A stretch of 41,297 bases of DNA from contig JAFVXC010000044.1 of the NCBI GenBank assembly GCA_017501345.1, positions 1 to 41,297 of the forward strand, in the 5' to 3' direction. This DNA comes from Clostridia bacterium. GTDB taxonomy: Bacteria; Bacillota_A; Clostridia; Oscillospirales; CAG-272. The position numbers and the translations under genes are program-made. The notes beneath the pieces were generated by a model. It was not told where the DNA came from. It made no database searches and saw nothing but the letters and a program-made list of their open reading frames with translations. Shown here one piece after another: positions 8,797-16,346 of this stretch (positions are counted from its first letter, which is position 1; every line of letters begins with the position of its first letter).

Positions 8797-9843
8797 TCAG
8801 GCGTTTTCCTTGGACTTGATCTCCTCGAAGAGCACGGCGACCTCATCGAGATTCTTCGCAGTCATAATTCTTCCGCGGAATTCGGCGGCACCGCGAATGT
8901 CGCGGACGTATGCGGCGAGGTGCTTGCGCCCCTCGGCAAGGCCGATCCGTTCACCCTTCTCAAGGATCATACGCGAAACCTGTGCGAGCGCGGTGTCAAG
9001 TCGCTCGGAGAGGGGGGGCGGGGTGAAGGATTCGCCGCGTGCGGCGGCAAGGATCTCCGAAAAGAGCCACGGATTTCCCATCGCGCCTCTCGCGACCATC
9101 AGTCCGTCACAGCCCGTTTCGTCGAGCATACGAAGGGCGTCCTCGGCGCAGAAGATGTCACCGTTTCCGATCACGGGGATCGAAACCGCTTCCTTGACCG
9201 ATCGGATCCCCTTGAGGCTGACGCCGGGGGAATAGAACTGCTGGCGTGTCCTGCCGTGAACGGCGATGAGAGACGCACCCGCGCTTTCGACGGCACGTGC
9301 GACCTCGGGGGCGGTGAGTGAATCCTGCGACCAGCCGAGGCGGATCTTGACCGTTACGGGAAGGCGCGTCGCCCGCTCGACGGCTCGAACGATCTCGGCG
9401 CAGAGGCGGGGATCGGAAAGAAGCGCGCTTCCTTCGCCGTTGCCCGTGACCTTTGCCATCGGACAGCCCATATTGATATCGATCGCCGCGGGGGGGCATT
9501 CACGGATGCAGCCGTCGTATTCGCCGCTTTCGATCATTTGGGCGGCTTCTGCGAGAAATTCCGGCTCAGAGCCGAAGATCTGAACGGCAGTCGGGCCCTC
9601 ATCCTTGTAGGTGGCGGCGAGCGGAGCGGTCTGTGAGTGTGATTCGGTTTTTTTCTTTTTGCGTTTTGCATATACGAGTGCCTTCGCAGACACCATCTCG
9701 GTCACCGAGTAGGATGCGCCGCAGGCGTGTGACAGCGCACGGAAGGGGTGATCGGTGATCCCCGCCATCGGCGCGAGCATCAGGGCGTATGGAAGGGAAA
9801 CTGCGTTTTCGCTTTCCCCGAAGGTTAAGGGAGATAATCTCAT
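8797..9843 (-). CDS. dusB: tRNA-dihydrouridine synthase (DusB type)
   Basis: A 348-residue FMN enzyme reducing specific uridines of the tRNA D-loop. The N-terminal block LAPMAGITDHPFR, the active-site block NMGCPMAKVTGNGEGSAL (Cys127 the proton donor), VKIRLGW, VHGRTRQQFYSP and IPVIGNGDI are all in family order. A Lys-rich stretch (KRKKKKTE, ~61-67) sits in a variable loop. I see no clear Shine-Dalgarno before the ATG at 9843; the start was kept because it lies just before the conserved core. The gene diverges from the HAD phosphatase gene across 134 bases and leads the carboxypeptidase gene. Confidence 0.93.
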   Translation of the reverse strand: MRLSPLTFGESENAVSLPYALMLAPMAGITDHPFRALSHACGASYSVTEMVSAKALVYAKRKKKKTESHSQTAPLAATYKDEGPTAVQIFGSEPEFLAEAAQMIESGEYDGCIRECPPAAIDINMGCPMAKVTGNGEGSALLSDPRLCAEIVRAVERATRLPVTVKIRLGWSQDSLTAPEVARAVESAGASLIAVHGRTRQQFYSPGVSLKGIRSVKEAVSIPVIGNGDIFCAEDALRMLDETGCDGLMVARGAMGNPWLFSEILAAARGESFTPPPLSERLDTALAQVSRMILEKGERIGLAEGRKHLAAYVRDIRGAAEFRGRIMTAKNLDEVAVLFEEIKSKENA

Positions 9844-9883
9844 AGACTTATGTGCGCTTTCGGATTATTTTTGCGGACGGTGC

Positions 9884-9912
9884 TTGACACGACCGTGCGA
9901 ATGGGGTATAAT
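9884..9912 (+). promoter_or_regulatory. Consensus SigA promoter of the HAD phosphatase gene
   Basis: TTGACA at 9884-9889, a 17-base spacer and TATAAT at 9907-9912, an exact match to consensus. The 5' leader of about 60 bases holds small GC-rich hairpins, for example GCGCG-CAT-CGCGC. Confidence 0.9.
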
Positions 9913-9977
9913 CATAACGTGGAGTCGCTCCTGCGCGCATCGCGCCCGAGCGGATAAAGGTAAAGTGAGGATTCAAA

Positions 9978-10631
9978 ATGCGTGACCGCTTTTTCTTGTT
10001 TGATCTCGATGGGACCCTGACCGATTCGCGTGAGGGTGTTATCAACAGCGTGATGCTCGTTTTGACGCACTACGGGATAGAGATCCCCGACGATGAGGGA
10101 ATGAACCGCTTCATTGGCCCGCCGCTTCGGGTGTCCTTCCGCGCGTGCGGTATCCCCGAAAACGAGATCGAAAACGCGATGAGACTTTACAGAGAGCGCT
10201 ATTTCTCGGTAGGAAAATATGAATGCCGTATCTACCCCGGAGTCGAGTCCTTGCTCGCGCGTCTCTATGCCGAGGGATATCCTTTGTACGTTGCGACGTC
10301 GAAGCCCGAAGTCGTTTCGGTCGAAATTCTGGAGCATTTCGGTCTTGCGAGGTATTTCGGCCGCATTGCAGGCGCGACGCTTGACGGCTCGCTCGATACG
10401 AAGGAAGCAGTGATCGAACGGCTTTTTGAGGAGATCGACGCACAGCATCCGCGGAAGAACGCAGTGATGATCGGGGACACGGTGTTTGACGCGCTCGGTG
10501 CGCGCTCACACGGCATCCCGTGCGTCGGCGTTGCGTGGGGCTATGGAATCCGCTCGGAGCTCCTGTCAGCGGGTGTGCTTGCAATCGCGGAAAGCACCGA
10601 GGCGCTATACGGTATCCTGACCCGTGACTAA
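9978..10631 (+). CDS. HAD-family phosphatase (phosphoglycolate phosphatase-like)
   Basis: A 217-residue haloacid dehalogenase hydrolase with a helical cap after motif I. Motif I is DLDGTLTDS (nucleophile Asp9, acid/base Asp11), motif II is within VATSKPE, and the last motif is MIGDTVFDALGA. The cap segment FIGPPLRVSF is typical of the Gph/PpaX branch, which includes phosphoglycolate phosphatases, pyrophosphatases and sugar phosphatases. The true substrate cannot be read from sequence. The start is ATG with AAAGTGAGG at 9962-9970. The gene has its own consensus promoter and a following hairpin terminator, so it is a single-gene unit between two minus-strand operons. Confidence 0.88.
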   Translation: MRDRFFLFDLDGTLTDSREGVINSVMLVLTHYGIEIPDDEGMNRFIGPPLRVSFRACGIPENEIENAMRLYRERYFSVGKYECRIYPGVESLLARLYAEGYPLYVATSKPEVVSVEILEHFGLARYFGRIAGATLDGSLDTKEAVIERLFEEIDAQHPRKNAVMIGDTVFDALGARSHGIPCVGVAWGYGIRSELLSAGVLAIAESTEALYGILTRD

Positions 10632-10658
10632 ATACAGCCTATCGGCTTCTTATATTTC

Positions 10659-10696
10659 GGGGGCTCGTCTCACCTTGGTGAGACAGCCCCTTTTTG
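10659..10696 (+). terminator. Terminator after the HAD gene (repeated hairpin family)
   Basis: The left arm at 10660-10674 pairs with the right arm GGTGAGACAGCCCC (10677-10690) with a single bulged C at 10666. TTTTT follows at 10691-10695. It lies between converging genes and has the same core as the hairpin after dnaE. Confidence 0.85.
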
Positions 10697-10703
10697 ATCG
10701 GAA

Positions 10704-11048
10704 TTACGAAGGACTACTTTCCTTGCCCTCATCAAGCTGCTCCGAGATGCCGACGACGTTATCGACGGGGAGCGAGAAGGCAATGCCCTGACCGGGGGTC
10801 TGAAGCCCCACCTTTTTGTAGAGCGCGTGCAGGATGTCGTCCTTGATCGATGCGGGAACGAGGATCATAACGATCTCCTTTTCGGGCTGTACCGTGATGC
10901 CGAAAAGGGTCTCCGCCTCGCGGTTAGCCGTTCCGCGCGCGTGAATGATGGTTCCGCCTCGCGCGCCGAGCTCCTTCGCTGCATCCATAACCGTGTCGGA
11001 GTATCCCGCATTGACGATGCAGAATATGACTTCATGAGTGAATTTCAT
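10704..11048 (-). CDS. PII-like signalling protein (P-II family, DUF1538-associated), second copy
   Basis: A 114-residue small protein with the beta-alpha-beta pattern of the PII/GlnB family. The N-terminal strand KFTHEVIFCIVNAG leads to GARGGTIIHARGT, at the position where PII proteins carry the T-loop, then EKEIVMILVP and GQGIAFSLPVDNVVGI, which resemble the B- and C-loop strands. The T-loop region is short and the classical uridylylated Tyr is not evident, so this is PII-like rather than GlnB/GlnK. Its start overlaps the end of the first PII-like gene by 4 bases (ATGA), and both follow a DUF1538 membrane protein. By analogy with GlnK-AmtB it probably binds a small effector and controls that membrane protein; this is inference. 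Confidence 0.85.
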   Translation of the reverse strand: MKFTHEVIFCIVNAGYSDTVMDAAKELGARGGTIIHARGTANREAETLFGITVQPEKEIVMILVPASIKDDILHALYKKVGLQTPGQGIAFSLPVDNVVGISEQLDEGKESSPS

Positions 11049-11467
11049 AAGGATCCTTCTTTCTTCGTTCGGATTTCATCCGGGATGTTCGCGAGGAAGC
11101 GGTAGATCGCAACGCCGATCGTGCCCGTCATCGGGATCGTGTAGGCGATGCCCTTTCCGCCTCGGATGGTTCGGAATTTTTTGTCAAGCGTCGAGAGTGC
11201 CGCCTTTGCCCGATCCTCACGGATCACGCTGAGGAGGACGCTTTTTTCGTTTTCGGAGAGGCCGAGAAGATTCAGCATCTCGGTGCTTGCCGTGCCTGAC
11301 GCCGAAAGCGTTAACTGCAGATTGACCTCGAAGGAAAGGAGGAGGTCGGTGTAAAACTCTGCCTTCTCACGGTTGACGACCGTCACGAGGAGCTGGAGCT
11401 TCTCGGGCGCGATCGGAGACGCGGAGGGAGCTTGTCTTTCGGTATGCTTATGGGATGCTTTTTTCAT
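11045..11467 (-). CDS. PII-like protein, first copy of a tandem pair
   Basis: A 140-residue protein with a ~20-residue polar, basic N-terminal extension followed by a PII-like fold: LQLLVTVVNREKAEFYTDLL, then EKSVLLSVIRED and GGKGIAYTIPMTGTIGV near the C-terminus. It is only distantly similar to the following PII-like protein, so the two probably do different jobs or form mixed oligomers. The gene lies 15 bases downstream of the DUF1538 gene and overlaps the next gene by 4 bases, so the three are translated as one unit. The long N-terminal tail is unusual for a PII protein. I infer a cytoplasmic regulator of the membrane protein; no effector can be named. Confidence 0.75.
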   Translation of the reverse strand: MKKASHKHTERQAPSASPIAPEKLQLLVTVVNREKAEFYTDLLLSFEVNLQLTLSASGTASTEMLNLLGLSENEKSVLLSVIREDRAKAALSTLDKKFRTIRGGKGIAYTIPMTGTIGVAIYRFLANIPDEIRTKKEGSL

Positions 11468-11482
11468 AATACGCTCCTTAAA

Positions 11483-13006
11483 TCACATAAAACGAATGAT
11501 CTGCTCGTCGTCTGCGTCGAGGATCCGTCTTCTTGCGATACGCTCGCTCACACGCTTTGAAACGACTGCCTTGAAGCCGAGAAGCTGGATCGTGATCAAA
11601 GGTGTCATCGCGACCATTGCGACGATACCGAAGGCGCAGCTCATTACGGCGCTCTCACCCTGAAGCGCACAGCAGGCACCTATCGAAAGGGGAAGGATGA
11701 AGCCCGAGGTGAGAGGTCCGCTTGCAACTCCGCCCGAGTCAAAGGCGATCGCCGTGTAGAGCCCGGGAACGAAGAAGGAGAGACCGAGGGAAACGAGGTA
11801 TCCGGGGATCACGTAATAGAGAATATTGAAATCAAGAACGATACGGAGCATCGAAAGTCCGATCGAAATGCCGACGCCGATCGAGAGGGCGAGCATCATC
11901 GATCGGCGGCTGACCGTGCCGTCGGTGATATTTTCAACTTGTTTGTTGAGGACGTGGACTGCGGGCTCGGCAAGGACGACGACCATCCCAAGCAAGAAGC
12001 CAAAGCCGACGAGCACCCACGAGGGACCCGATGCGAGCTCGGTACCGATCTTGTATCCAATCGGCATAAAGCCTACTGTTACAACGGTGAGGAATATCAC
12101 GAGTCCTATGAAGGTGTAGAGGATACCGACCGCGATGCGCAGCAGCTTTTTCTTCGGAAGCTTCAGGCAGAAGATCTGCAGGACGATGAAAAAGGCAACG
12201 ATGAGACCGAGTGCGATTGAGACCTCCTTCAGCGTATGTAATAGCGTTTCGAGTACGGAAAGCGCTGTGATGTTGGTCGTGTAGTCGGGGGCGGTATAGT
12301 CGATGCTACCCGTCACGCCCACGCCGAGCAGCATCACGGCGAGGATCGGGCCGATCGAGCACATCGAGATGAGACCGAAGCTGTTTTCACTTGAATCCTT
12401 GCCGCCGAGGGCGGATGCGATGCCGACGCCGAGTGCCATAATGAAGGGGACGGTGATCGGTCCCGTTGTCACTCCGCCCGAATCAAAGGCGAGCGCGAGG
12501 AAAGCACCGTTTCCGCGAAGCAGAAGGAGTGCCGAGAGGGCGAAGAGGATCATATAAAAGTACAGAAGCATCGAAGAGAGGTGCTTCTTAAAGACGATCT
12601 TCAGCACCGAAAGGAGCAGGAAGAGGCCTACGCCGACACCGACCGCGAGGATCAGGCTCGTGCCGTTCATCACCTTAGAGACCTGTGCGGCGAGCACCGA
12701 GAGATCGGGCTCTGCCACTGTGATAAGCAGTCCCATCAGAAAGGCAACTGTGACGAGGAGTTTCATATTCCCCGAGCGGGTTAGTCCCGATCCGATCTGC
12801 TCGCCCATCGGCGTCATTGCGATATCCGCACCGAGGTTGAACATTCCGATGCCGATGATGAGGAGGATCGAGGATACGATAAAAACGCCCATTTCGGTTG
12901 CAGAGAGGCTGATGAGCGGGGTAAAGCTCAGCACGATCACGATCAGCGAGACGGGAAGGACCGACGTGAGTGCTTCTTCAAATTTTTTCAAAAGGCTATG
13001 TAGCAA
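11483..13006 (-). CDS. DUF1538 membrane protein with two internal repeats (putative transporter)
   Basis: A 507-residue polytopic membrane protein of the DUF1538 family, with about 12-14 hydrophobic segments. It is an internal duplication. Residues ~98-101 AEPD match ~346-349 AEPA, and AFDSGGVTTGPIT (~173-185) matches AFDSGGVASGPLT (~421-433), each in the same place within its half. Such symmetric repeats with a conserved Asp-Ser-Gly-Gly motif are typical of transporters with inverted or tandem topology, but no substrate is known to me. The start is TTG at 13006, chosen because AGGAG at 13016-13020 lies 9 bases before it. It follows the small membrane protein gene by 20 bases and precedes two PII-like genes. 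Partnership with PII-like proteins is a recurring arrangement of this family. Confidence 0.85.
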   Translation of the reverse strand: MLHSLLKKFEEALTSVLPVSLIVIVLSFTPLISLSATEMGVFIVSSILLIIGIGMFNLGADIAMTPMGEQIGSGLTRSGNMKLLVTVAFLMGLLITVAEPDLSVLAAQVSKVMNGTSLILAVGVGVGLFLLLSVLKIVFKKHLSSMLLYFYMILFALSALLLLRGNGAFLALAFDSGGVTTGPITVPFIMALGVGIASALGGKDSSENSFGLISMCSIGPILAVMLLGVGVTGSIDYTAPDYTTNITALSVLETLLHTLKEVSIALGLIVAFFIVLQIFCLKLPKKKLLRIAVGILYTFIGLVIFLTVVTVGFMPIGYKIGTELASGPSWVLVGFGFLLGMVVVLAEPAVHVLNKQVENITDGTVSRRSMMLALSIGVGISIGLSMLRIVLDFNILYYVIPGYLVSLGLSFFVPGLYTAIAFDSGGVASGPLTSGFILPLSIGACCALQGESAVMSCAFGIVAMVAMTPLITIQLLGFKAVVSKRVSERIARRRILDADDEQIIRFM

Positions 13007-13026
13007 GTGAGGACGCTCCTTATCGG

Positions 13027-13533
13027 TTATTTGTCGGAGGACTCGGAGAGCTTACGGAGAAGCTCCTTCTCGTCGTTTGAGAGTCCTCCCTTGTGTCGAA
13101 GGGAGAGAAGGGCGGTATAGTTGCGTGCGCCCGGCAGGATGCGAAGGGTGGTCTTGTTTTTTACGTAGACGAGGATCGCGCTTCGCTTCTCCTTCGGACT
13201 CTGGAATCTCCACGACACGTCTGTGTAGGTGTAGATCGCTTCCTTTGACGAGAGCTTACGGATCGCGATCCTTCCGTTTCCGATCAGCATTCGGGTGACA
13301 AGCGCATCTACAAAATAGACGATGGGGATAAAGGAAACGATGAAGAGGATGAGAGCGGAAACGGCGTACTGCCGGATCGGCTGTATGAGCAGCATAAGGA
13401 TCCCTCCTGCGACGAAAAGCAGGGAGATGATCGGATAAAGACAGACGCGGAAAACCGAGCATTTCGACACGGAAACGGCACCCTTGAGCGTTTTCGACGC
13501 GGATTCCTCGATCTCGGTATAACGGAACAGCAT
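13027..13533 (-). CDS. Small membrane protein with PH-like C-terminal domain, function unknown
   Basis: A 168-residue protein I do not recognise. A short cytoplasmic N-terminus (MLFRYTEIEESA) precedes two transmembrane helices (~28-52 and ~57-80). A soluble beta-rich segment (RIAIRKLSSKEAIYTYTDVS, then AILVYVKNKTTLRILPG) looks like a bacterial PH/YdbT-type domain, and a charged helix ends the protein. ATG 13533 was chosen because AGGAG lies 7 bases before it (13541-13545). A longer upstream reading frame would run across the promoter. It is the first gene behind the promoter at 13565-13593, and the DUF1538 gene follows after 20 bases, so it probably belongs to the same operon. Whether it is part of the system or only cotranscribed is unknown. 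Confidence 0.7.
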   Translation of the reverse strand: MLFRYTEIEESASKTLKGAVSVSKCSVFRVCLYPIISLLFVAGGILMLLIQPIRQYAVSALILFIVSFIPIVYFVDALVTRMLIGNGRIAIRKLSSKEAIYTYTDVSWRFQSPKEKRSAILVYVKNKTTLRILPGARNYTALLSLRHKGGLSNDEKELLRKLSESSDK

Positions 13534-13564
13534 AATCAAACTCCTGAAAATAATATACAAATAA

Positions 13565-13593
13565 AGTATACCATATACGTGTGGAAAAGTCAA
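13565..13593 (-). promoter_or_regulatory. SigA promoter of the DUF1538/PII operon
   Basis: Reading the minus strand, TTGACT (13593-13588), a 17-base spacer and TATACT (13570-13565). It lies 32 bases before the first ATG of the four-gene operon. No terminator is seen inside the operon. Confidence 0.82.
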
Positions 13594-13718
13594 GGAGGAT
13601 TTGCGTTCGGGTAGGTGATTTTCGGCCTTCTTATGGTAGGATTTCCCCCCATAATTCGGCATAAGAACAGCCTGCCGCGCATACGATGTACAAAAACGAA
13701 GTCGGGAGGGCTTTTATT

Positions 13719-14204
13719 ATGTTTGTTTATTCCTTTCGGGCGAGCACGGCGAAGTTTTTTGCCGTCGTTGCGCTTGCACTTACCACACTCGTCTTGCTGA
13801 TCGTATTCGTGCCGACCTATGCGGCGACAACGGAGGACGGAACGGTTGCGGGGGAGGTGGCGTACAATTACACGAAGATCAAAAGCGATGCCGATCGAAG
13901 AAGCTTCCTTGCACAGTTCGGGTGGGAGACCGCTGAAGGTGTCATCGCGGAGTGTGAGGTGACCATTCCATCGGATTTCGACAAGGTGTTTGCTGCGTAC
14001 AACGAGATTCAGAAGGAGCAGGGCTTCGATCTCTCAAAGTACAAAAAGAAGACCGTAATGCGCTATACCTACGAGATCACGAACTACGAGGGGTACGAGG
14101 GGACGGTCTATGTGAATCTGCTCCTTTACCGCAACCGTGTGATCGGCGGTGACATTTGCTCTGCGGACGTCAGCGGCTTCATTTGCGGGCTTGAGGGAAA
14201 ATGA
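13719..14204 (+). CDS. DUF4830 domain-containing membrane-anchored protein
   Basis: A 161-residue protein with one N-terminal transmembrane segment (~10-32, rich in Val/Leu/Ala) and an extracytoplasmic domain. The domain shows DUF4830 hallmarks: RRSFLAQFGWE, the VTIPSDFDKVFAAYNEIQK block, QGFDLSKYKKKTVMRYTYEITNY and GGDICSADVSG. The family is common in Clostridia and has no assigned function that I know. ATG 13719 was chosen because GGGAGG at 13704-13709 lies 9 bases upstream; an earlier in-frame ATG at 13686 has no such site. It diverges from the DUF1538/PII operon and ends in a perfect hairpin terminator. No promoter is obvious in the short divergent region. Confidence 0.82.
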   Translation: MFVYSFRASTAKFFAVVALALTTLVLLIVFVPTYAATTEDGTVAGEVAYNYTKIKSDADRRSFLAQFGWETAEGVIAECEVTIPSDFDKVFAAYNEIQKEQGFDLSKYKKKTVMRYTYEITNYEGYEGTVYVNLLLYRNRVIGGDICSADVSGFICGLEGK

Positions 14205-14213
14205 TCTGCGGTA

Positions 14214-14250
14214 GGAGCTGTCTCACCTTAGTGAGACAGCTCCATATTTT
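14214..14250 (+). terminator. Perfect 13-bp hairpin terminator after the DUF4830 gene
   Basis: GGAGCTGTCTCAC (14214-14226) and GTGAGACAGCTCC (14231-14243) pair perfectly around CTTA, followed by ATATTTT. The core and loop are the same as in the hairpin at 7566-7589. Confidence 0.88.
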
Positions 14251-14279
14251 CGTGTATCACCGTATTTTTGGAAAAGCGA

Positions 14280-14308
14280 TTGACAACCTCGTAAGAATGG
14301 TGTATAAT
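14280..14308 (+). promoter_or_regulatory. Consensus promoter of the SGNH lipoprotein gene
   Basis: TTGACA at 14280-14285, a 17-base spacer and TATAAT at 14303-14308. It lies 45 bases before the start codon. Confidence 0.9.
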
Positions 14309-14353
14309 GAAAGGTAAATCCCGGATGGATCGAAGCAAACGGAGGCTTAAGAG

Positions 14354-15397
14354 ATGAAAAGGATTACGGCGCTGTCTTTGGCTTTTCTGATTTGTCTCTG
14401 CGCCTTCAGTGCGTGCGACGATGCCTTGGGAATCGATTCGACCGAGGAAAGTGCATTTTCCCCTGAGGTGGATACCACGGACAGAGCAGAGGGTTCTTCG
14501 GGAATGGGATCCGAGGACACAGGATCGGAGGCGCCCGGAGCAGGGCACGCTCTTAACGGAAAAAAGATCATTTTTATCGGAAATTCGCACAGCTATTACG
14601 GAAAGGCTCTTCTTGATAAGGGCGTAACGGAGCATACGCAGGCGGCGCGGAGCAACGACGAGGGCTATTTTTATCAGCTTTGCCGATCGAATGGCGCTGC
14701 GGTATCGGTGACGAATTGGAGCTTCGGAAATCACGGCTTTACCGATCTATTTAAGATGTGTGAAGCAGACCGTGGCTGTAACGGTGTGGACCATCTCGGC
14801 TATCTTGAGGACCGTTCCTTTGATTACGTCGTGATGCAGTACGAAACCGGATCGGACGAGGGATTTCTTGAGAATTGCCGAATGGTAATGGACGTTTTTA
14901 AGGCGGCAAATGAAAGCGTGAAATTTGTTTTCCACGTTCAGAGAAGAGCGCACGAGCTTAATTGCTTGTGGCTTTCCGAGCTGAAGGTGCTTGAAGATAT
15001 GGGCGTTACCGTAGTGGATTGGGGCGGCCTTGTGGACGGTCTCATCAGCGGAGAGATCACCGTGCCGGGCGCCGAGCAGACGTACGATCAAAACAGCTTC
15101 ATCGTCTGCAAGAGCGCAGACGACGGGTATCACCCCAATATGCTGACGGGCTACATCACTGCGCTGTCGATCTACTGTGCGATCACGGGTGAAAGCGCGG
15201 TCGGGCAGGAGTATTCCTTCTGCGGGGACGTACGGCTCAATAAAGAGTTTAATGTGATGAATTTCATCTGCAAATATTACACATACGACGGGGCGACGAC
15301 GAATTTCGACGCGATCCTCGATTCCGAGACCGATATGCGCGGCATACAACAGCTGATCGATGCGTATCTTGCGGAAGGATCATATCGGAATTACTGA
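14354..15397 (+). CDS. Secreted lipoprotein with SGNH-hydrolase-like domain
   Basis: A 347-residue predicted lipoprotein. The signal peptide ends in the lipobox FSAC with Cys21 as the lipidated residue, followed by a Ser/Glu/Thr/Gly-rich tether (~22-66). The remaining domain looks like an SGNH/GDSL hydrolase. Block I is FIGNSHS (putative nucleophile Ser78), and a C-terminal DGYHPN provides the Asp257/His260 pair of block V. The substrate is unknown; SGNH lipoproteins in gut Clostridia often deacetylate polysaccharides or act on cell-wall esters, but this is only a guess. The start ATG has GGAGG at 14341-14345, 8 bases upstream. The gene has its own consensus promoter and appears to be a single-gene unit before proB. 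Confidence 0.8.
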   Translation: MKRITALSLAFLICLCAFSACDDALGIDSTEESAFSPEVDTTDRAEGSSGMGSEDTGSEAPGAGHALNGKKIIFIGNSHSYYGKALLDKGVTEHTQAARSNDEGYFYQLCRSNGAAVSVTNWSFGNHGFTDLFKMCEADRGCNGVDHLGYLEDRSFDYVVMQYETGSDEGFLENCRMVMDVFKAANESVKFVFHVQRRAHELNCLWLSELKVLEDMGVTVVDWGGLVDGLISGEITVPGAEQTYDQNSFIVCKSADDGYHPNMLTGYITALSIYCAITGESAVGQEYSFCGDVRLNKEFNVMNFICKYYTYDGATTNFDAILDSETDMRGIQQLIDAYLAEGSYRNY

Positions 15398-15429
15398 GAA
15401 GCCTTAGCGGTATATCAAAAAAATAACAG

Positions 15430-15459
15430 GCTCGCAAGACTGATCCGTCATTTGCGAGC
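15430..15459. other. Hairpin in the lipoprotein-proB intergenic region
   Basis: GCTCGCAA (15430-15437) pairs with TTGCGAGC (15452-15459), and GAC/GTC adds three inner pairs with a two-base bulge. No T-run follows on the plus strand. An A-rich stretch precedes it, so it would look like a terminator only from the minus strand. It could be the end of the lipoprotein mRNA or a leader structure of proB. Confidence 0.5.
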
Positions 15460-15511
15460 ACACTGTAAAAATATCGAGTTATATTCGGCTCGGCCGAAAG
15501 GAAGTACATTT

Positions 15512-16279
15512 ATGAAAGTGGTAATTAAGGTAGGAACGTCAACTCTGGCACACGCAACGGGGCGGCTCAACATCCGCCGCACGAATGCGCTTTGTCGTGT
15601 CATCAGCGATCTCAAGAACGAGGGACACGAGGTGATCCTCGTCTCGTCGGGCGCGATCGGTATGGGTGTCGGGAAGCTCGGACTTCTCGAGAAGCCGACC
15701 GACATCCCGACAAAGCAGGCGGCTGCCGCTGTCGGTCAGTGTGAACTGATGTACGTTTACGATAATCTTTTCACCGAATATAACCATACCGTGGCACAGA
15801 TCCTGCTCACGGGCTCGGATTTTTCCTCGGAGGAGCGGCACGAGAATTTCAGCAATACGATGAAGCGGCTTCTGGAGCTTCGCGTGCTTCCGATCATCAA
15901 TGAAAATGATACGATCGCCACGGAGGAGATCAAGGTCGGCGACAACGACACCCTGTCTGCACTTGTCGCGGTCAGCGTGGGTGCAGAGCTGCTCATTATT
16001 CTGTCGGACGTCGAGGGGCTTTATTCGGCAGATCCGAGAAAGGATGCAGATGCGAAGCTGATCGAGGAGGTCCACGGCGTAACCGATGAGATCCTCGCGC
16101 TCGCGGGCGGGGAGGGATCTCTGCTCGGCACGGGCGGTATGCGGACAAAGCTCCGTGCGGCACAGATCTGTAACGCGGAAAAGTGCGATCTCGTGATCGC
16201 AAACGGCGAGGACCCCGAGTGTCTTTACGACATCATCGGCGGCAAGAGAACGGGGTATACGCGGTTTTATGCCGACTGA
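15512..16279 (+). CDS. proB: Glutamate 5-kinase ProB (short form without PUA domain)
   Basis: A 255-residue amino-acid kinase that phosphorylates glutamate to gamma-glutamyl phosphate, the first step of proline synthesis. Visible motifs are the N-terminal [18 protein letters not shown], the substrate-binding [21 protein letters not shown] and the C-terminal GTGGMRTKL. The protein ends after the kinase domain; the C-terminal PUA domain of the E. coli enzyme is absent, a common variant in Clostridia. The start is ATG with AAAGGA at 15497-15502. proA and proC follow on the same strand with spacers of 67 and 48 bases, making a complete glutamate-to-proline operon. I see no T-box or convincing promoter in the leader. 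Confidence 0.95.
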   Translation: MKVVIKVGTSTLAHATGRLNIRRTNALCRVISDLKNEGHEVILVSSGAIGMGVGKLGLLEKPTDIPTKQAAAAVGQCELMYVYDNLFTEYNHTVAQILLTGSDFSSEERHENFSNTMKRLLELRVLPIINENDTIATEEIKVGDNDTLSALVAVSVGAELLIILSDVEGLYSADPRKDADAKLIEEVHGVTDEILALAGGEGSLLGTGGMRTKLRAAQICNAEKCDLVIANGEDPECLYDIIGGKRTGYTRFYAD

Positions 16280-16346
16280 GCGGAACGAGTCGCATACGTA
16301 CGGGAACGGAGTGTCCCGAAAGAAAGCAAAAAGGAAGTTATTATAT

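Noticed and set aside
15430..15459. T-box or riboswitch in the proB leader
   Set aside because: Only one short hairpin; no specifier-loop or antiterminator motifs, and the leader is too short.
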